DNA from: Pseudomonadota bacterium
GTDB taxonomy: Bacteria; Pseudomonadota; Alphaproteobacteria; Rhizobiales; Phreatobacteraceae
DNA: 64,000 nucleotides
Direction of reading: 5' to 3'
NCBI GenBank assembly: GCA_020161695.1
Contig: JAIUOO010000006.1
Location: 1 to 64,000, forward strand
The position numbers were made by a program, and so were the translations under genes. The notes under the pieces are model-generated. The model saw nothing but the letters and a program-made list of their open reading frames with translations. It was not told where the DNA came from and did no database searches. Every line of letters begins with the position of its first letter. The stretch's first letter is position 1. Below, one piece after another: positions 1-8,292 of this stretch.

Positions 1-163
1 CGCACTCGGCTGGGCAAGCGCAAGCCTTGCGCCGCAGGACGTGGCCATATCGCTATTGCACGAGCGTTACGCGACCACGGGTCTAAAGACGCGGTACTAC
101 ACGCCGGAAGTCCATCAGGCGGCATTCGCCTTGCCGGCCTACATTCGAGAGATGCTGCCTTGA
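1..163 (+). CDS. speE: Spermidine synthase (polyamine aminopropyltransferase), 3' end only
   Basis: Only the last 53 residues are inside the window, read from base 2 to the TGA at 161-163; the rest lies to the left. The tail contains the family's closing pattern: a TRYYTPEVH stretch, then AAFALPAYIRE. In spermidine synthases this segment follows the Rossmann-fold catalytic domain that transfers aminopropyl from decarboxylated S-adenosylmethionine to putrescine. The truncation is the window edge and not a defect. The call rests on a short segment, so a related aminopropyltransferase is possible. The convergent regulator gene ends 22 bp beyond it. Confidence 0.8.
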   Translation, partial: ALGWASASLAPQDVAISLLHERYATTGLKTRYYTPEVHQAAFALPAYIREMLP

Positions 164-185
164 GCGACAGCGTCGCGCCCTGGCC

Positions 186-560
186 TCAGGCGCGAATGCC
201 CATGCGTTCGAGCTGCTCGAACAGCTGCGGTTCGTCGAACGGCTTGCCGATCACGCGGACCCACGGATCGTCGCGGAATTCGCTCTCGTACTGTGAGGCG
301 TCAAAACCGGTGCACACGACGATCGGCAGGTTCGAGTCGCGTGCGCGCAGCTCGTAGGCCAGCGCCTGGCCATCCATGTCCGGCAGGCCCACGTCGATGA
401 TGGCGGCGCAGAAGGAGCCGGAAGAGAACACACGCAAAGCTTCGGTGCCGGCCGTCACATAGATCGCATCCAGGCCGACGTCCTGCAACGCGTTGCGCGC
501 CGACATCGCTACCAATTCTTCGTCCTCGACGATGAGGACCTTGCTGCGAGCCGTTGTCAT
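186..560 (-). CDS. Single-domain response regulator (receiver only)
   Basis: A 124-residue protein that is almost entirely one CheY-like receiver domain. It starts KVLIVEDEE (acidic pocket), has the phospho-acceptor aspartate in AAIIDVGLPDMDG, the conserved Thr in VVCTG and the Lys in VIGKPF, so all phosphotransfer residues are present. There is no output domain, so it probably passes signals by protein contact or acts as a phosphate sink for a hybrid kinase. I chose the ATG at 560, which gives MTTARSKV directly before the first strand; an upstream ATG at 620 would add 20 unconserved residues. No histidine kinase gene lies nearby, so its partner is unknown. Confidence 0.9.
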   Translation of the reverse strand: MTTARSKVLIVEDEELVAMSARNALQDVGLDAIYVTAGTEALRVFSSGSFCAAIIDVGLPDMDGQALAYELRARDSNLPIVVCTGFDASQYESEFRDDPWVRVIGKPFDEPQLFEQLERMGIRA

Positions 561-844
561 GACGCCAAGTTGTGCCACTTCGCTGCGGGCCGCGTCAACC
601 GTATAAACGGAAGCGCGCAATCGAATCGCTTGCCGTCAACATTGGTGTCGGCGACCGACTCGCGGTCGAACGAGTCCGTGGCCATCCGTGAATCACGACG
701 ATTGCCGAGACATGACGATTGCCGGCGTCGCAACGCGCGATTCGTTGCATGGTTTTCCGAAGATCGCTGGCGTCGCCCATCGATGGATGCAGGCACGCAA
801 ATGCTTTGCGATGCAGTTTACGGAACCGTCGCGGAACGACGACA

Positions 845-1555
845 GTGAGCTGGCTGGAGCGGCTGCTGTCGATCCAGAAGACCTCCAGCACGTCGAAATC
901 CATGGCCGGCGCCACCAAGGACGCGGCGCCGAAGGATTTCACGCTGATTGGCGCGCCGATGCTGCTGCCCGGCCTGATGCAACTGCTCGGCAAGTCGGGG
1001 CTCGCCGACATGGTGCCAATGGGCGTCAATGTCGTGATCTCGAACACGCAGGGGCCGCCCTTCCCGCTCTATTGCGCGGGTGCGAAGGTGACGGCGCTCT
1101 ACCCGGTCTCCATTCCGACCCATGGCGTCGGCCTGAACCTCACGGTGCAGAGCTACATGAACGCGCTGGATTTCGGAGTGACCGCCGACCGCAAGGCCGT
1201 CCCCGATGTCGCAGACCTTGCCGACGGGCTCAAACCGGCGCTGGACGAGCTGGTCGCGGCCGTGAAGGCGAAGATGCCGGCGGGCGAAGCGGTGTCCGAT
1301 GCGAAAGCCGCCCCGAAGGTGGCCGCCAGCAACGGTGCGTCGGCCCTGCCGGCGAAAGCCCAATCGGCAAAGACCGGGTCGAAAGCCACAGTCGCTGCGA
1401 AGGGCGGCGCTCCTGCCGCAAAGGCAAAGGCGACGAAGGGCAAGGCCCAGCCGGCCAAGACCAAGCCCGCCGCCGCCAAGACCTCCGCGGCGAAAGCCCC
1501 CGCGGCGAAGACCCCCGCGGCGAAGGCGACGCGCACCCGGGCGACGGCTCGATAG
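845..1555 (+). pseudogene. 5'-truncated wax ester synthase/DGAT: C-terminal domain plus Lys/Ala-rich tail
   Basis: From GTG 845 the frame gives 236 residues. Residues 3-140 match the WS/DGAT C-terminal domain (DUF1298): RLLSIQ, then VVISNTQGPPFPLY, ALYPVS, GVGLNLTVQSY and LDFGVTADR. The N-terminal acyltransferase domain with the HHxxxDG catalytic motif is absent; upstream frames (560-845) show no similarity to it, so homology starts abruptly near 848. Residues 141-236 are a low-complexity Ala/Lys/Pro tail resembling histone H1-like tails (PAKTKPAAAKT). Without the HHxxxDG half it cannot be a normal acyltransferase; it is either a remnant or a stand-alone accessory domain. The frame is open without stops, so recent truncation or retained function are both possible. 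The following alpha/beta hydrolase fits a neutral-lipid context. Confidence 0.75.
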
Positions 1556-1728
1556 CGCGGGCCCTACCGCCGGGCGGATGCCGTCCCTATGTCAACCGAC
1601 CGATGCCCCTCGTCGGGGGCCCGCTTGCCGGGCGAACGCGGGGGTGATCTTCTGGCGCGCCCGGTTTCGCGGCCGGGCCAACGAATCGGGCTCGCCGAAT
1701 GGTCAGGGCCACGACTGGAGGAAACAGC

Positions 1729-2505
1729 ATGGCAGCAGCATCGGATCAGCTCGCGCCGCCGTCCACGGCGCTGCTCCTCATGGAAGGCCGGGCCATCCCG
1801 GAACTCGCGGCTTTCGTGGCGGCCTATCCGCTGCTCGCCTCCGCGCCGCGCGGCGACGGCCACCCGGTTCTGGTCCTACCGGGCCTTATCACCTCCGACC
1901 GGTCGACCGGCCCGCTGCGTTCCTATCTGGCGGGGCAGGGTTATGCGGCCCATGGCTGGGATCTCGGCCGCAACTACGGCCTGCTGCCGGGTTTCGAGCG
2001 GCGCATGATCGAGCGCGTCGAGATGCTCAACGACCAGTCCGGCCAGAAGATCAGCCTCGTCGGCTGGAGCCTCGGCGGCATCTACGCGCGCCAGCTGGCC
2101 AAGGCGATGCCGGACCGAATCCGCCGGGTGGTGACGCTCGGCTCGCCGTTCAACGGCTCGCCGCGGGCGACCAATGCCTGGCGGCTCTATGAATTCACCT
2201 CCGGCCACAAGGTCGACGACCGCGACAGCCATATGGGCGGCGCGATCTCGGCGCCGCCTCCGGTGCCAACGACGGCCATCTACAGCCGCACGGACGGCAT
2301 CTGCGCCTGGCAGTGCTGCGTGGAGGTCGAGGGGGCGCTCGCCGAGAACATCGAGGTGAAGGGCAGCCATTGCGGCATGGGCCACAATCCCTCCGTGGTC
2401 TATGCCGTCGCCGACCGGCTCGCCCAGCCGGAAGGCAGCTTCACGAGGTTCGACCGTTCCGGCTGGCGCGGCCTGTTCTATCCGGAGCCGGTCAAGCACC
2501 ATTGA
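1729..2505 (+). CDS. Alpha/beta hydrolase (lipase/esterase-like)
   Basis: A 258-residue alpha/beta hydrolase. The first strand and oxyanion region read VLVLPGLITSD (residues 47-57); the nucleophile elbow is GWSLGG with Ser114; Asp189 in YSRTDG and His214 or His219 in GSHCGMGH complete the probable triad. There is no signal peptide, so it is cytoplasmic. The ATG at 1729 follows a good ribosome-binding site (GGAGGAAAC). Genes of this kind often sit beside WS/DGAT genes, as this one does, which suggests ester or lipid hydrolysis; the substrate cannot be read from sequence. The cysteine pair in AWQCC near the acid residue is unusual. Confidence 0.88.
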   Translation: MAAASDQLAPPSTALLLMEGRAIPELAAFVAAYPLLASAPRGDGHPVLVLPGLITSDRSTGPLRSYLAGQGYAAHGWDLGRNYGLLPGFERRMIERVEMLNDQSGQKISLVGWSLGGIYARQLAKAMPDRIRRVVTLGSPFNGSPRATNAWRLYEFTSGHKVDDRDSHMGGAISAPPPVPTTAIYSRTDGICAWQCCVEVEGALAENIEVKGSHCGMGHNPSVVYAVADRLAQPEGSFTRFDRSGWRGLFYPEPVKHH

Positions 2506-2531
2506 GAGCTGTGGCGCATTGCGGTTCGCCG

Positions 2532-2622
2532 CGTCATGCCCGGTCTTGTGCCGGGCATCCACGGCTTGCCTGCCGGTGTCGAGTTCAAGACGTGGATGGC
2601 CGGGACAGGCCCGGCCATGACG
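2532..2622 (+). repeat. Dispersed 90-bp cloverleaf palindromic element, copy 1
   Basis: Outer arms CGTCATG and CATGACG close a four-way structure. Inside are hairpin 1 (GCCCGG..CCGGGC), hairpin 2 (ATCCACG..CGTGGAT with a longer loop) and hairpin 3 (GGCCGGG..CCCGGCC). The element lies between the hydrolase and the phasin gene on the opposite strand. Three more copies occur at 6700, 25920 and 27440. Confidence 0.9.
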
Positions 2623-2662
2623 ATAGAAGATGGCGCCATGGACCGGCGGCCCGCCAGCCGCC

Positions 2663-3085
2663 TTACTTCTTCTGGAAGCTCTGGCGGATCTCCTCGTAGC
2701 TCTCCTTCATCCGGTCCTGGATGATGCGGACAGCGTCCTGATTGTGCTTCTGCACCAGGTCGGCCATGTCGCGGGTATTCCTGACAGCGGCTTCCATGGC
2801 GCGCTTGGCGAACTCGGTCTGCGCCGCCATCATTTCCTGGGCGCTACCGGGAACCTTGAAGTTCTTCGAGGCCTCCTGGATGTCCTTCACCGCCGCCTCG
2901 ACGATCTCGCGCTGCTTGGACGCGAAGGCCGCCGCGCCCTCGGCCGCCGCCTTGCCGCTAGCGGCCAGCGCCTCGAGGTTCTTGCGGTGATGGTCGATGA
3001 TCTTGTTGAGGTCGACTGACGGGATCTTCATGTCCTCGCCCAGCTTCTTGAACATGTCGAGGATGGAACTGGTCGACTGCGTCAT
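2663..3085 (-). CDS. Phasin family protein (PHA granule-associated)
   Basis: A 140-residue, almost fully helical protein with the phasin pattern: an N-terminal amphipathic part (ILDMFKKLGEDMKIPSVD), a central Ala-rich helix that includes KQREIVEAAVKDI, and a charged C-terminal helix ending QSFQKK. Phasins coat polyhydroxyalkanoate granules and control their size and number. The ATG at 3085 was chosen because GGAGAAG precedes it and homologous proteins start MTQ/MTx; an upstream frame adds 32 unlikely residues. It is transcribed from the same strand as the DUF445 gene 103 bp upstream. A second phasin is at 4786. Confidence 0.9.
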   Translation of the reverse strand: MTQSTSSILDMFKKLGEDMKIPSVDLNKIIDHHRKNLEALAASGKAAAEGAAAFASKQREIVEAAVKDIQEASKNFKVPGSAQEMMAAQTEFAKRAMEAAVRNTRDMADLVQKHNQDAVRIIQDRMKESYEEIRQSFQKK

Positions 3086-3188
3086 GGTGCTTCTCCGCTG
3101 GACGATTGGAGCCGGCCCGGCTTCGAGGCCGACCGGCCATGCACGTCGGATGTGCGCACATGGACGGTAGGCCCGCGCCAAGACAGGA

Positions 3189-4508
3189 TCAAGAAGACTT
3201 CACCAGCACTTCGATCGTGTGAAGCACGAGGCCGGCCAGCCCGCCGATCAGCGTGCCGTTGAGCCGGATATACTGAAGGTCGCGGCCGATATTGATTTCG
3301 ATGAGCCGGATCAGCTGCTCCATGTTCCAGGATTTGACCTGATCGGCGATGAACTTGGCCGCGCCGCTCTTCTGCTGCTCGATGAAGGTGGTGAGCGCCA
3401 CGACGAAGCCCTCGTTGATCTCCGCCTGCATGCGCGGGTCGGTGGCGAGCTTCCGGCCGATATCGGTGAGCAGGCTGGTGAACTGCGCGTCGATCTTGGA
3501 ATCCTCGGCATGGAGGTCGCGCTCGAGGAAGCCGGTGAGGCTGCGCCACAGCGTCTGGGCGATGTCGCGCACCTCATGGCGGGTGAGCAGGTCCTGCTTC
3601 AGCTTCTCGGCGCGGGCGGCGTAGTCGGGGCTGTCGCGCAGGTTGTCGATGAACTGCTTCACGAAGCGGTCGAATTCGTGCCGCAGCGCGTGGTCGGGAT
3701 CGTCGCGCACCTCGTCGAGGAACGAGGCGGTCGACTTCATGATCTTGTTCAGGAGATAGGCGTCCGCCTTGAACAGGTTGAACAGGCTCGGCAGTTCCTT
3801 GCGGATCTTGTCGCGGATTCCGGCCACCGTCGTCTCGTCCGCGAGAATCTTCTCGATGGCGCCGATCAGCTCATCCAGCAGCTTCTGGTGCTTGCCGTCG
3901 TCGGTGAAGGCGGAGAGGAGCTGGGCGGCGAGGGGCGCGACCTTCACCGCGCCGATCTGCTCGACAAGGCGCTCGGCGAAGAACTCCTTCATGCGCGACT
4001 GGTCGATGCCGGCGATCGCCTGCGGCAGCAGATTCAGGGCGAAGCGCGAGAGGCTCTGGCTCTTGGCAGGGTCGGCGAGCCAGTCCGAGATGAGGCCGGC
4101 GAAATTGACCTCGCGCAGCTTGGCGCCGACCGGGCCGGCGGCGAGGAAGTTGGTCTCGACGAACTGGCCGAGGCTGTCGGCGATGCGCGCCTGGTTGTTC
4201 TGGACGATGGCGGTGTGCGGGATGGGGATGCCCATCGGGTGGCGGAACAGCGCCGTCACCGCATACCAGTCGGCCAGGCCGCCAACGGTTGCCGCTTCCG
4301 CGAAGGCGGCGACGAAGCCGAAGGCGGGGTGGCGGTGCTCCAGCATCTTGGCGACGACCATGAGCGAGACGCTGCCGCCGAGCAGGCTGGTGGCGATCAC
4401 CTTGGCGCGCCGGAGGCCGGCGAGCTTCTCGCGGTCGCGCTCGGTCAGGTCGAGGCTGCCGCCCGCGAGCCGCCCGGCCGGGGCGCCGGATAGGTCCGTC
4501 GAAGCCAT
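3189..4508 (-). CDS. DUF445 family membrane-associated protein (YjiN-like)
   Basis: A 439-residue DUF445 protein. A hydrophobic segment after residue 35 (VIATSLLGGSVSLMVVAKML) is followed by the family signature GGLADWYAVTALFRHP and IPHTAIV. The long remainder is helical and charged, and the C-terminus (LNGTLIGGLAGLVLHTIEVLV) is a second hydrophobic segment, so both ends can anchor in the membrane. The function of the family is not known. The ATG at 4508 is preceded by GGGAGA; a start 7 codons upstream is possible. It stands between two phasin genes, with the second on the opposite strand, but nothing in the protein shows a link to granules. Confidence 0.88.
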   Translation of the reverse strand: MASTDLSGAPAGRLAGGSLDLTERDREKLAGLRRAKVIATSLLGGSVSLMVVAKMLEHRHPAFGFVAAFAEAATVGGLADWYAVTALFRHPMGIPIPHTAIVQNNQARIADSLGQFVETNFLAAGPVGAKLREVNFAGLISDWLADPAKSQSLSRFALNLLPQAIAGIDQSRMKEFFAERLVEQIGAVKVAPLAAQLLSAFTDDGKHQKLLDELIGAIEKILADETTVAGIRDKIRKELPSLFNLFKADAYLLNKIMKSTASFLDEVRDDPDHALRHEFDRFVKQFIDNLRDSPDYAARAEKLKQDLLTRHEVRDIAQTLWRSLTGFLERDLHAEDSKIDAQFTSLLTDIGRKLATDPRMQAEINEGFVVALTTFIEQQKSGAAKFIADQVKSWNMEQLIRLIEINIGRDLQYIRLNGTLIGGLAGLVLHTIEVLVKSS

Positions 4509-4664
4509 GCCAAATCTCCCGCTGGACATGAATGCTGAGATAGGCGGGTTGCGCCGGTCAGGAAAGGCCGGCGGGGCCGCGAAGGTTCCGGCACCGGCGG
4601 TGCGTTTCGAGGGAACGGCGCGGCTCGTCGCGAAAAGCGATGCCGGGTCAGCGTGTTATGGGAA

Positions 4665-4702
4665 TTGTGCGATGCAATAGAAATCTATGTTGCAATGCAC
4701 AA
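4665..4702. promoter_or_regulatory. 38-bp near-perfect palindrome upstream of phasin; probable PHA-responsive operator
   Basis: TTGTGC at 4665-4670 mirrors GCACAA at 4697-4702, and inner TGCAA/TTGCA half-sites also mirror each other. It contains TTGCAATGCA at 4690-4699. Known alphaproteobacterial PhaR regulators bind TGC/GCA-rich palindromes before phasin genes; assignment to PhaR here is inference. It lies 83 bp upstream of the phasin start. Confidence 0.7.
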
Positions 4703-4785
4703 TAGGAGGTGCTACATCATCGCCACTCGCTCCGGGCCGCTACCGGACGGGGCGAACCATAGCTCTCAAGAGGATGGAGACAGAA

Positions 4786-5298
4786 ATGACCGAGAAGACC
4801 TCGAAGGCCAAAGCCGACAAGACCGCTGCTGACGCCGCCGCCACCGCTTTCGCGCCGGTGAACCAGATCCTGGAGACGCTGAAGGGCGCCCAGGAGAAGA
4901 TCCAGGTTCCGACCGCCGCCCGTGAGTTCGTCAAGCGCAATGCCGAGACCGCCAAGGCTCGCGTCGCCGATGTCGAGCAGAACGCCATCACCGCCACCGC
5001 CACCGTCGAGAAGGCCCTCGTCGCCGTCGTCGGCGCCGGTGCGACCCTCTCCCGCGGCGTGATCGACGCGACGATCGCCAACGTCAACATGACGATCGGC
5101 GGCATCCAGTCGCTGGCCGACGCGTCCTGCCCGCAGGACGCCGCCAAGCGCTATGTCGACTTCGTCAAGGAGTTCGGCCAGTCGAACCTCGTCCGCGCCC
5201 AGGACGCGTTCAACACCGTCCGTCAGGCCGCGACCGACAGCGCCAAGGCCATCCAGGCCGAGGTCGGCAAGGTTGCGAATTTCGGCAAGGCCGCCTGA
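4786..5298 (+). CDS. Phasin family protein (second copy)
   Basis: A 170-residue helical protein of the phasin_2 type. After a Lys/Ala-rich start (MTEKTSKAKADKTAAD) come VNQILETLKGAQEKIQVP, FVKRNAETAKARVADVEQN and the central AVVGAGATLSRGVIDATIANVN, a hydrophobic stretch that should contact the granule. The C-terminal helix includes YVDFVKEFGQSN and VRAQDAFNTVRQAATDS. The ATG at 4786 has GGAG at a 6-nt spacing; an in-frame ATG four codons earlier is less well placed. Gene expression is probably driven through the palindrome at 4665-4702, and a strong terminator follows at 5337. It differs clearly in sequence from the phasin at 2663, so the two are not recent duplicates. Confidence 0.92.
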   Translation: MTEKTSKAKADKTAADAAATAFAPVNQILETLKGAQEKIQVPTAAREFVKRNAETAKARVADVEQNAITATATVEKALVAVVGAGATLSRGVIDATIANVNMTIGGIQSLADASCPQDAAKRYVDFVKEFGQSNLVRAQDAFNTVRQAATDSAKAIQAEVGKVANFGKAA

Positions 5299-5336
5299 TC
5301 GGCCTCGCTTCCCGACGTTCCTCCCCCGCATGCGCG

Positions 5337-5366
5337 AAGGCCCGCCTCACGGCGGGCCTTTTCGTT
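5337..5366 (+). terminator. Rho-independent terminator after phasin
   Basis: AAGGCCCGCC, a TCAC loop, then GGCGGGCCTT followed by TTCGTTT. It lies 39 bp after the phasin stop and also just past the end of the convergent DUF1192 gene. Confidence 0.85.
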
Positions 5367-5379
5367 TGCGCCGGGTCGA

Positions 5380-5568
5380 TCAGAACTTGAACACGCTCTC
5401 GGCGGCGGACTTGCTCGACTGCTTCCTGGCGACATCGGCCTCAAGCCGGGCGATCTCGATCTTCAGCAGCGCGATGCGCTCGTTGAGTTCGTGGACGGAG
5501 AGGGTCGAGAGGTCCTGACCGAGGACATGTTCGGGCGGCTTCGGGCGGGGCTTCAGGTCGTCGTCCAT
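5380..5568 (-). CDS. DUF1192 family small protein
   Basis: A 62-residue protein with the DUF1192 pattern: MDDDLKPRPK, then LSTLSVHELNERIALLKIEIARLE, a leucine-zipper-like helix, then Lys/Ser-rich residues. It is cytosolic and its function is unknown. The ATG at 5568 is preceded by GGGAGAC. It is transcribed away from the quinone oxidoreductase gene starting 120 bp to the right, an arrangement common in this order, so the two may share a control region. Confidence 0.88.
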   Translation of the reverse strand: MDDDLKPRPKPPEHVLGQDLSTLSVHELNERIALLKIEIARLEADVARKQSSKSAAESVFKF

Positions 5569-5688
5569 GGGCTTGTCTCCCTATTCGGAGGCTGGCGTCG
5601 TCCGAGCGCCGAGGCTACACCCATCTCCCGCCGCCTGTCGAAGCGGCCGGCAGCCGCTGCCGCCGTTTCCGCCAACCGGATGTGAGCC

Positions 5689-6687
5689 ATGACCGCCATT
5701 CCCGCCACCATGACCGCCATCGCGATTCCCGTTCCGGGCGGACCTGAAGCCCTCGTGCCGGAGACAAGGGCCGTGCCGACGCCAGGCGCGGGTGAGGTTC
5801 TGGTGAAGATCGCGGCTGCGGGCGTCAACCGGCCGGACGTGCTGCAGCGGGCCGGCGGCTATCCGCCGCCGAAGGGCGCTTCCGACATTCCCGGCCTCGA
5901 GTTCTCCGGAGAGGTGGTGGCGCTGGGCGAGGGCGCGACGCGCTTCAAGGTCGGCGACAAGGTCTGCGCTTTGGTCTCGGGCGGCGGCTATGCCGAATAT
6001 GCCGTGGTCCACGAGAGCAACGCGCTCCCCGTTCCGCAGGGTCTCTCCATGGTCGAGGCCGCCGGCATCCCCGAAACCTTCTTCACGGTCTGGTCGAACG
6101 TCTTCGATCGCGGGGCCCTGAAGGCCGGCGAGACCATCCTGATCCATGGCGGCACGTCGGGCATCGGCGTCACCGCCATCCAGCTTGCCAAGGCCTTCGG
6201 CGCGACGGTGATCACCACGGCCGGCTCGGAGGAGAAATGCGCGGCGGCCAGGGCGCTGGGCGCCGACCACGCGATCAACTACCGCGCCACCGATTTCACC
6301 GCCGCCGTGAACGAGATCACGGGCAGGCGCGGCGCCAACCTGATCCTCGACATGGTCGGCGGCGACTACGTGCAGAAGAACCTCGACTGCGTGGCCGCGG
6401 ATGGCCGCATCGTGCAGATCGCCTTCCTGCACGGCTCGGAGATCAAGGCGGACATCCGCTGGCTGATGCTGAAGCGGGTCACCTTCACCGGCTCGACGCT
6501 GCGCATCCGCGACATCGCCTTCAAGGCGGCGCTGGCGGACGCGCTGAAGGCCAAGGTCTGGCCGCTGCTGGAATCCGGCAAGGTCAAGGTGGTGATGGAT
6601 TCGACCTATCCGCTGGCCGAGGCCTCGAAGGCCCATGCCCGGATGGAGGGCAGCACCCATGTCGGCAAGATCGTGCTGACGGTGTGA
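5689..6687 (+). CDS. NAD(P)H quinone oxidoreductase, PIG3 type
   Basis: A 332-residue zinc-independent medium-chain dehydrogenase of the PIG3/TIGR02824 type. The GroES-like domain contains AAGVNRPDVLQRAGGYPPP and IPGLEFSGEV; the Rossmann domain has the NADPH loop HGGTSGIGVTAIQLAK and the DMVGGDYVQKNL segment. There are no zinc-ligand cysteines, as expected for quinone reductases. It reduces quinones or enones with NADPH in the cytoplasm. A second in-frame ATG at 5710 is possible, but the first keeps the spacing to the divergent DUF1192 gene. A cloverleaf repeat begins 12 bp after the stop. Confidence 0.93.
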   Translation: MTAIPATMTAIAIPVPGGPEALVPETRAVPTPGAGEVLVKIAAAGVNRPDVLQRAGGYPPPKGASDIPGLEFSGEVVALGEGATRFKVGDKVCALVSGGGYAEYAVVHESNALPVPQGLSMVEAAGIPETFFTVWSNVFDRGALKAGETILIHGGTSGIGVTAIQLAKAFGATVITTAGSEEKCAAARALGADHAINYRATDFTAAVNEITGRRGANLILDMVGGDYVQKNLDCVAADGRIVQIAFLHGSEIKADIRWLMLKRVTFTGSTLRIRDIAFKAALADALKAKVWPLLESGKVKVVMDSTYPLAEASKAHARMEGSTHVGKIVLTV

Positions 6688-6699
6688 GGCAGCACAGCC

Positions 6700-6789
6700 C
6701 GTCATGCCCGGCCTTGTGCCGGGCATCCACGTCTTCCTTCCTTGGTGGCGTTCAAGTCGTGGATGGCCGGGCCAAGCCCGGCCATGACG
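6700..6789 (+). repeat. Dispersed cloverleaf palindromic element, copy 2
   Basis: Same architecture and orientation as the copy at 2532: CGTCATG and CATGACG outer arms, two GC-rich hairpins and the central ATCCACG..CGTGGAT hairpin. The loop CTTCCTTCC.. ending GTTCAAGT is shared with the inverted copy at 27440. It separates two convergent genes. Confidence 0.9.
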
Positions 6790-6805
6790 CGATGAGGGTG
6801 CGCCC

Positions 6806-8230
6806 TCACGCACCCACGGGCAGCGCGTAGGGGCTCTTGTCGCGGGCGATGAACGAGCCGGCGCCCATCGCGCCGACGACCTTGCCGTCCTCGACCACCG
6901 TCCTGCCCTTGGCGATGGTCATTACCGGCCAGCCGGTGACGGCGAAACCCTCCCACGGCGTGTAGTCGGAGCCGTGATGCAGGATCTCCTGCCGGATGGT
7001 TTCCTTGCGGTTCGGGTCCCAGAGCACGATGTCGGCATCGGTGCCGACCGCGATCGTGCCCTTCTTCGGGTAGAGCCCGTACATCTTGGCGTGGTTCGTG
7101 GACGTTAGAGCCACGAACTCGTTCGCGGAGATGCGGCCCTTGGCGACGCCCTCCGACCACAGGATCGGCATGCGCGTCTCAACGCCTGGCAGGCCGTTCG
7201 GCACCCATTTGAACGAGGTGCGGCCCTTCGGCGCCAGCTTGCCGCGCGGGCTGTCGTAGAAGAACGGGCAGTGGTCGGACGAGAAGGTGTGGAACACCCC
7301 CTGTTTCAGGCCCTCCCAGATGGCCTGCTGGCTGTCGGTGTCGCGCGGCGGCGGCGAGCAGACATATTTCGAGCCTGACATGTCCATGTTCAGGCCCTTC
7401 ATGTCGTCCTCGGTGAGGGTGATGTATTGCGGGCAGGTCTCCGCATAGACCTTGAGGCCGCGCTGCTTCGCCCAGCGGATCTGCTCCATCGCTTCGCGGC
7501 CCGAGACGTGGACGATCATCAGCGGCACGTCGATGAGTTCGGCATGGCTGATGGCGCGGTGCGTCGCCTCGCGCTCGATCACCTGCGGACGCGAGGGGCC
7601 ATGGTAATAGGGCGCGGTCTTGCCTGCCGCCTCCAGCCGCTCGGTGAGGAAGCGAATGTTGTCGTAGCCCTCGGCATGGACCATGACGAGCGCCTGCTCG
7701 CGCCGCGCGACCTCGAACACCTCAAGCAGCTGCCGGTCGGAAAGCACGAGGTCGTCGTAGGTCATGAAGACCTTGAACGAGGTGCAGCCGTCGGCGAACA
7801 GGGCCGGCAGCTCCTGGTTCAGCACGGTCGGCGTCGGGTCCGAGACGACCAGGTGGAACCCGTAGTCGATATAGGCCTTGCCCTCGGCCTTCCTGTGATA
7901 GTCGGTGACGCAGGCCCTGAGGCTCTCGCCCTTGATCTGCATGGCGAAGGGAATGACGGTGGTGTTGCCGCCCGCCGCGGCCGAGCGCGTGCCGCTCTCG
8001 AAACCGTCGGCCATGGTGATGTCCGGCCCGGAAGGCTGGTCGAGATGGACGTGGCTGTCGATTCCGCCGGGCATGACGATCAGGCCCGAGGCGTCGATGG
8101 TGCGCGCGGCCTCGGTGATGTTCTCGGCGAGGAGCGCGATCCGGCCGTCCTTGATGCCGACGTCGCAGCGGATCGTATCCGAAGCAGTGACGACGGTGCC
8201 GCCGCGAATGGCGAGGTCGAGATCGAGCAT
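6806..8230 (-). CDS. Dihydropyrimidinase / D-hydantoinase family cyclic amidohydrolase
   Basis: A 474-residue TIM-barrel amidohydrolase. The metal ligands are all visible: His60 and His62 in GGIDSHVHLDQP, the lysine to be carboxylated (Lys153 in CTSFKVFMTY), His185 in VHAEG, His241 in IVHVSG and Asp319 in SSDHCPFF. Such enzymes open 5,6-dihydropyrimidines or hydantoins to N-carbamoyl amino acids. The ATG at 8230 begins the first strand MLDLDLAIRGG. It is the last gene of a leftward run (adh-thiolase-DUF35-this gene), 62 bp behind DUF35, and a ureide-type amidase cluster lies just upstream, which supports a role in degrading cyclic amides. No dihydropyrimidine dehydrogenase or beta-ureidopropionase gene is in view. 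Confidence 0.92.
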   Translation of the reverse strand: MLDLDLAIRGGTVVTASDTIRCDVGIKDGRIALLAENITEAARTIDASGLIVMPGGIDSHVHLDQPSGPDITMADGFESGTRSAAAGGNTTVIPFAMQIKGESLRACVTDYHRKAEGKAYIDYGFHLVVSDPTPTVLNQELPALFADGCTSFKVFMTYDDLVLSDRQLLEVFEVARREQALVMVHAEGYDNIRFLTERLEAAGKTAPYYHGPSRPQVIEREATHRAISHAELIDVPLMIVHVSGREAMEQIRWAKQRGLKVYAETCPQYITLTEDDMKGLNMDMSGSKYVCSPPPRDTDSQQAIWEGLKQGVFHTFSSDHCPFFYDSPRGKLAPKGRTSFKWVPNGLPGVETRMPILWSEGVAKGRISANEFVALTSTNHAKMYGLYPKKGTIAVGTDADIVLWDPNRKETIRQEILHHGSDYTPWEGFAVTGWPVMTIAKGRTVVEDGKVVGAMGAGSFIARDKSPYALPVGA

Positions 8231-8292
8231 GGCGTGTCCGGATGGCGGTTGGAGCCTGGAGGCATCTGTCGCACTCCATTTCGGCGGAGGCG

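Noticed and set aside
1..163. Truncated speE as a pseudogene
   Set aside because: The truncation is the edge of the window; the visible frame is intact.
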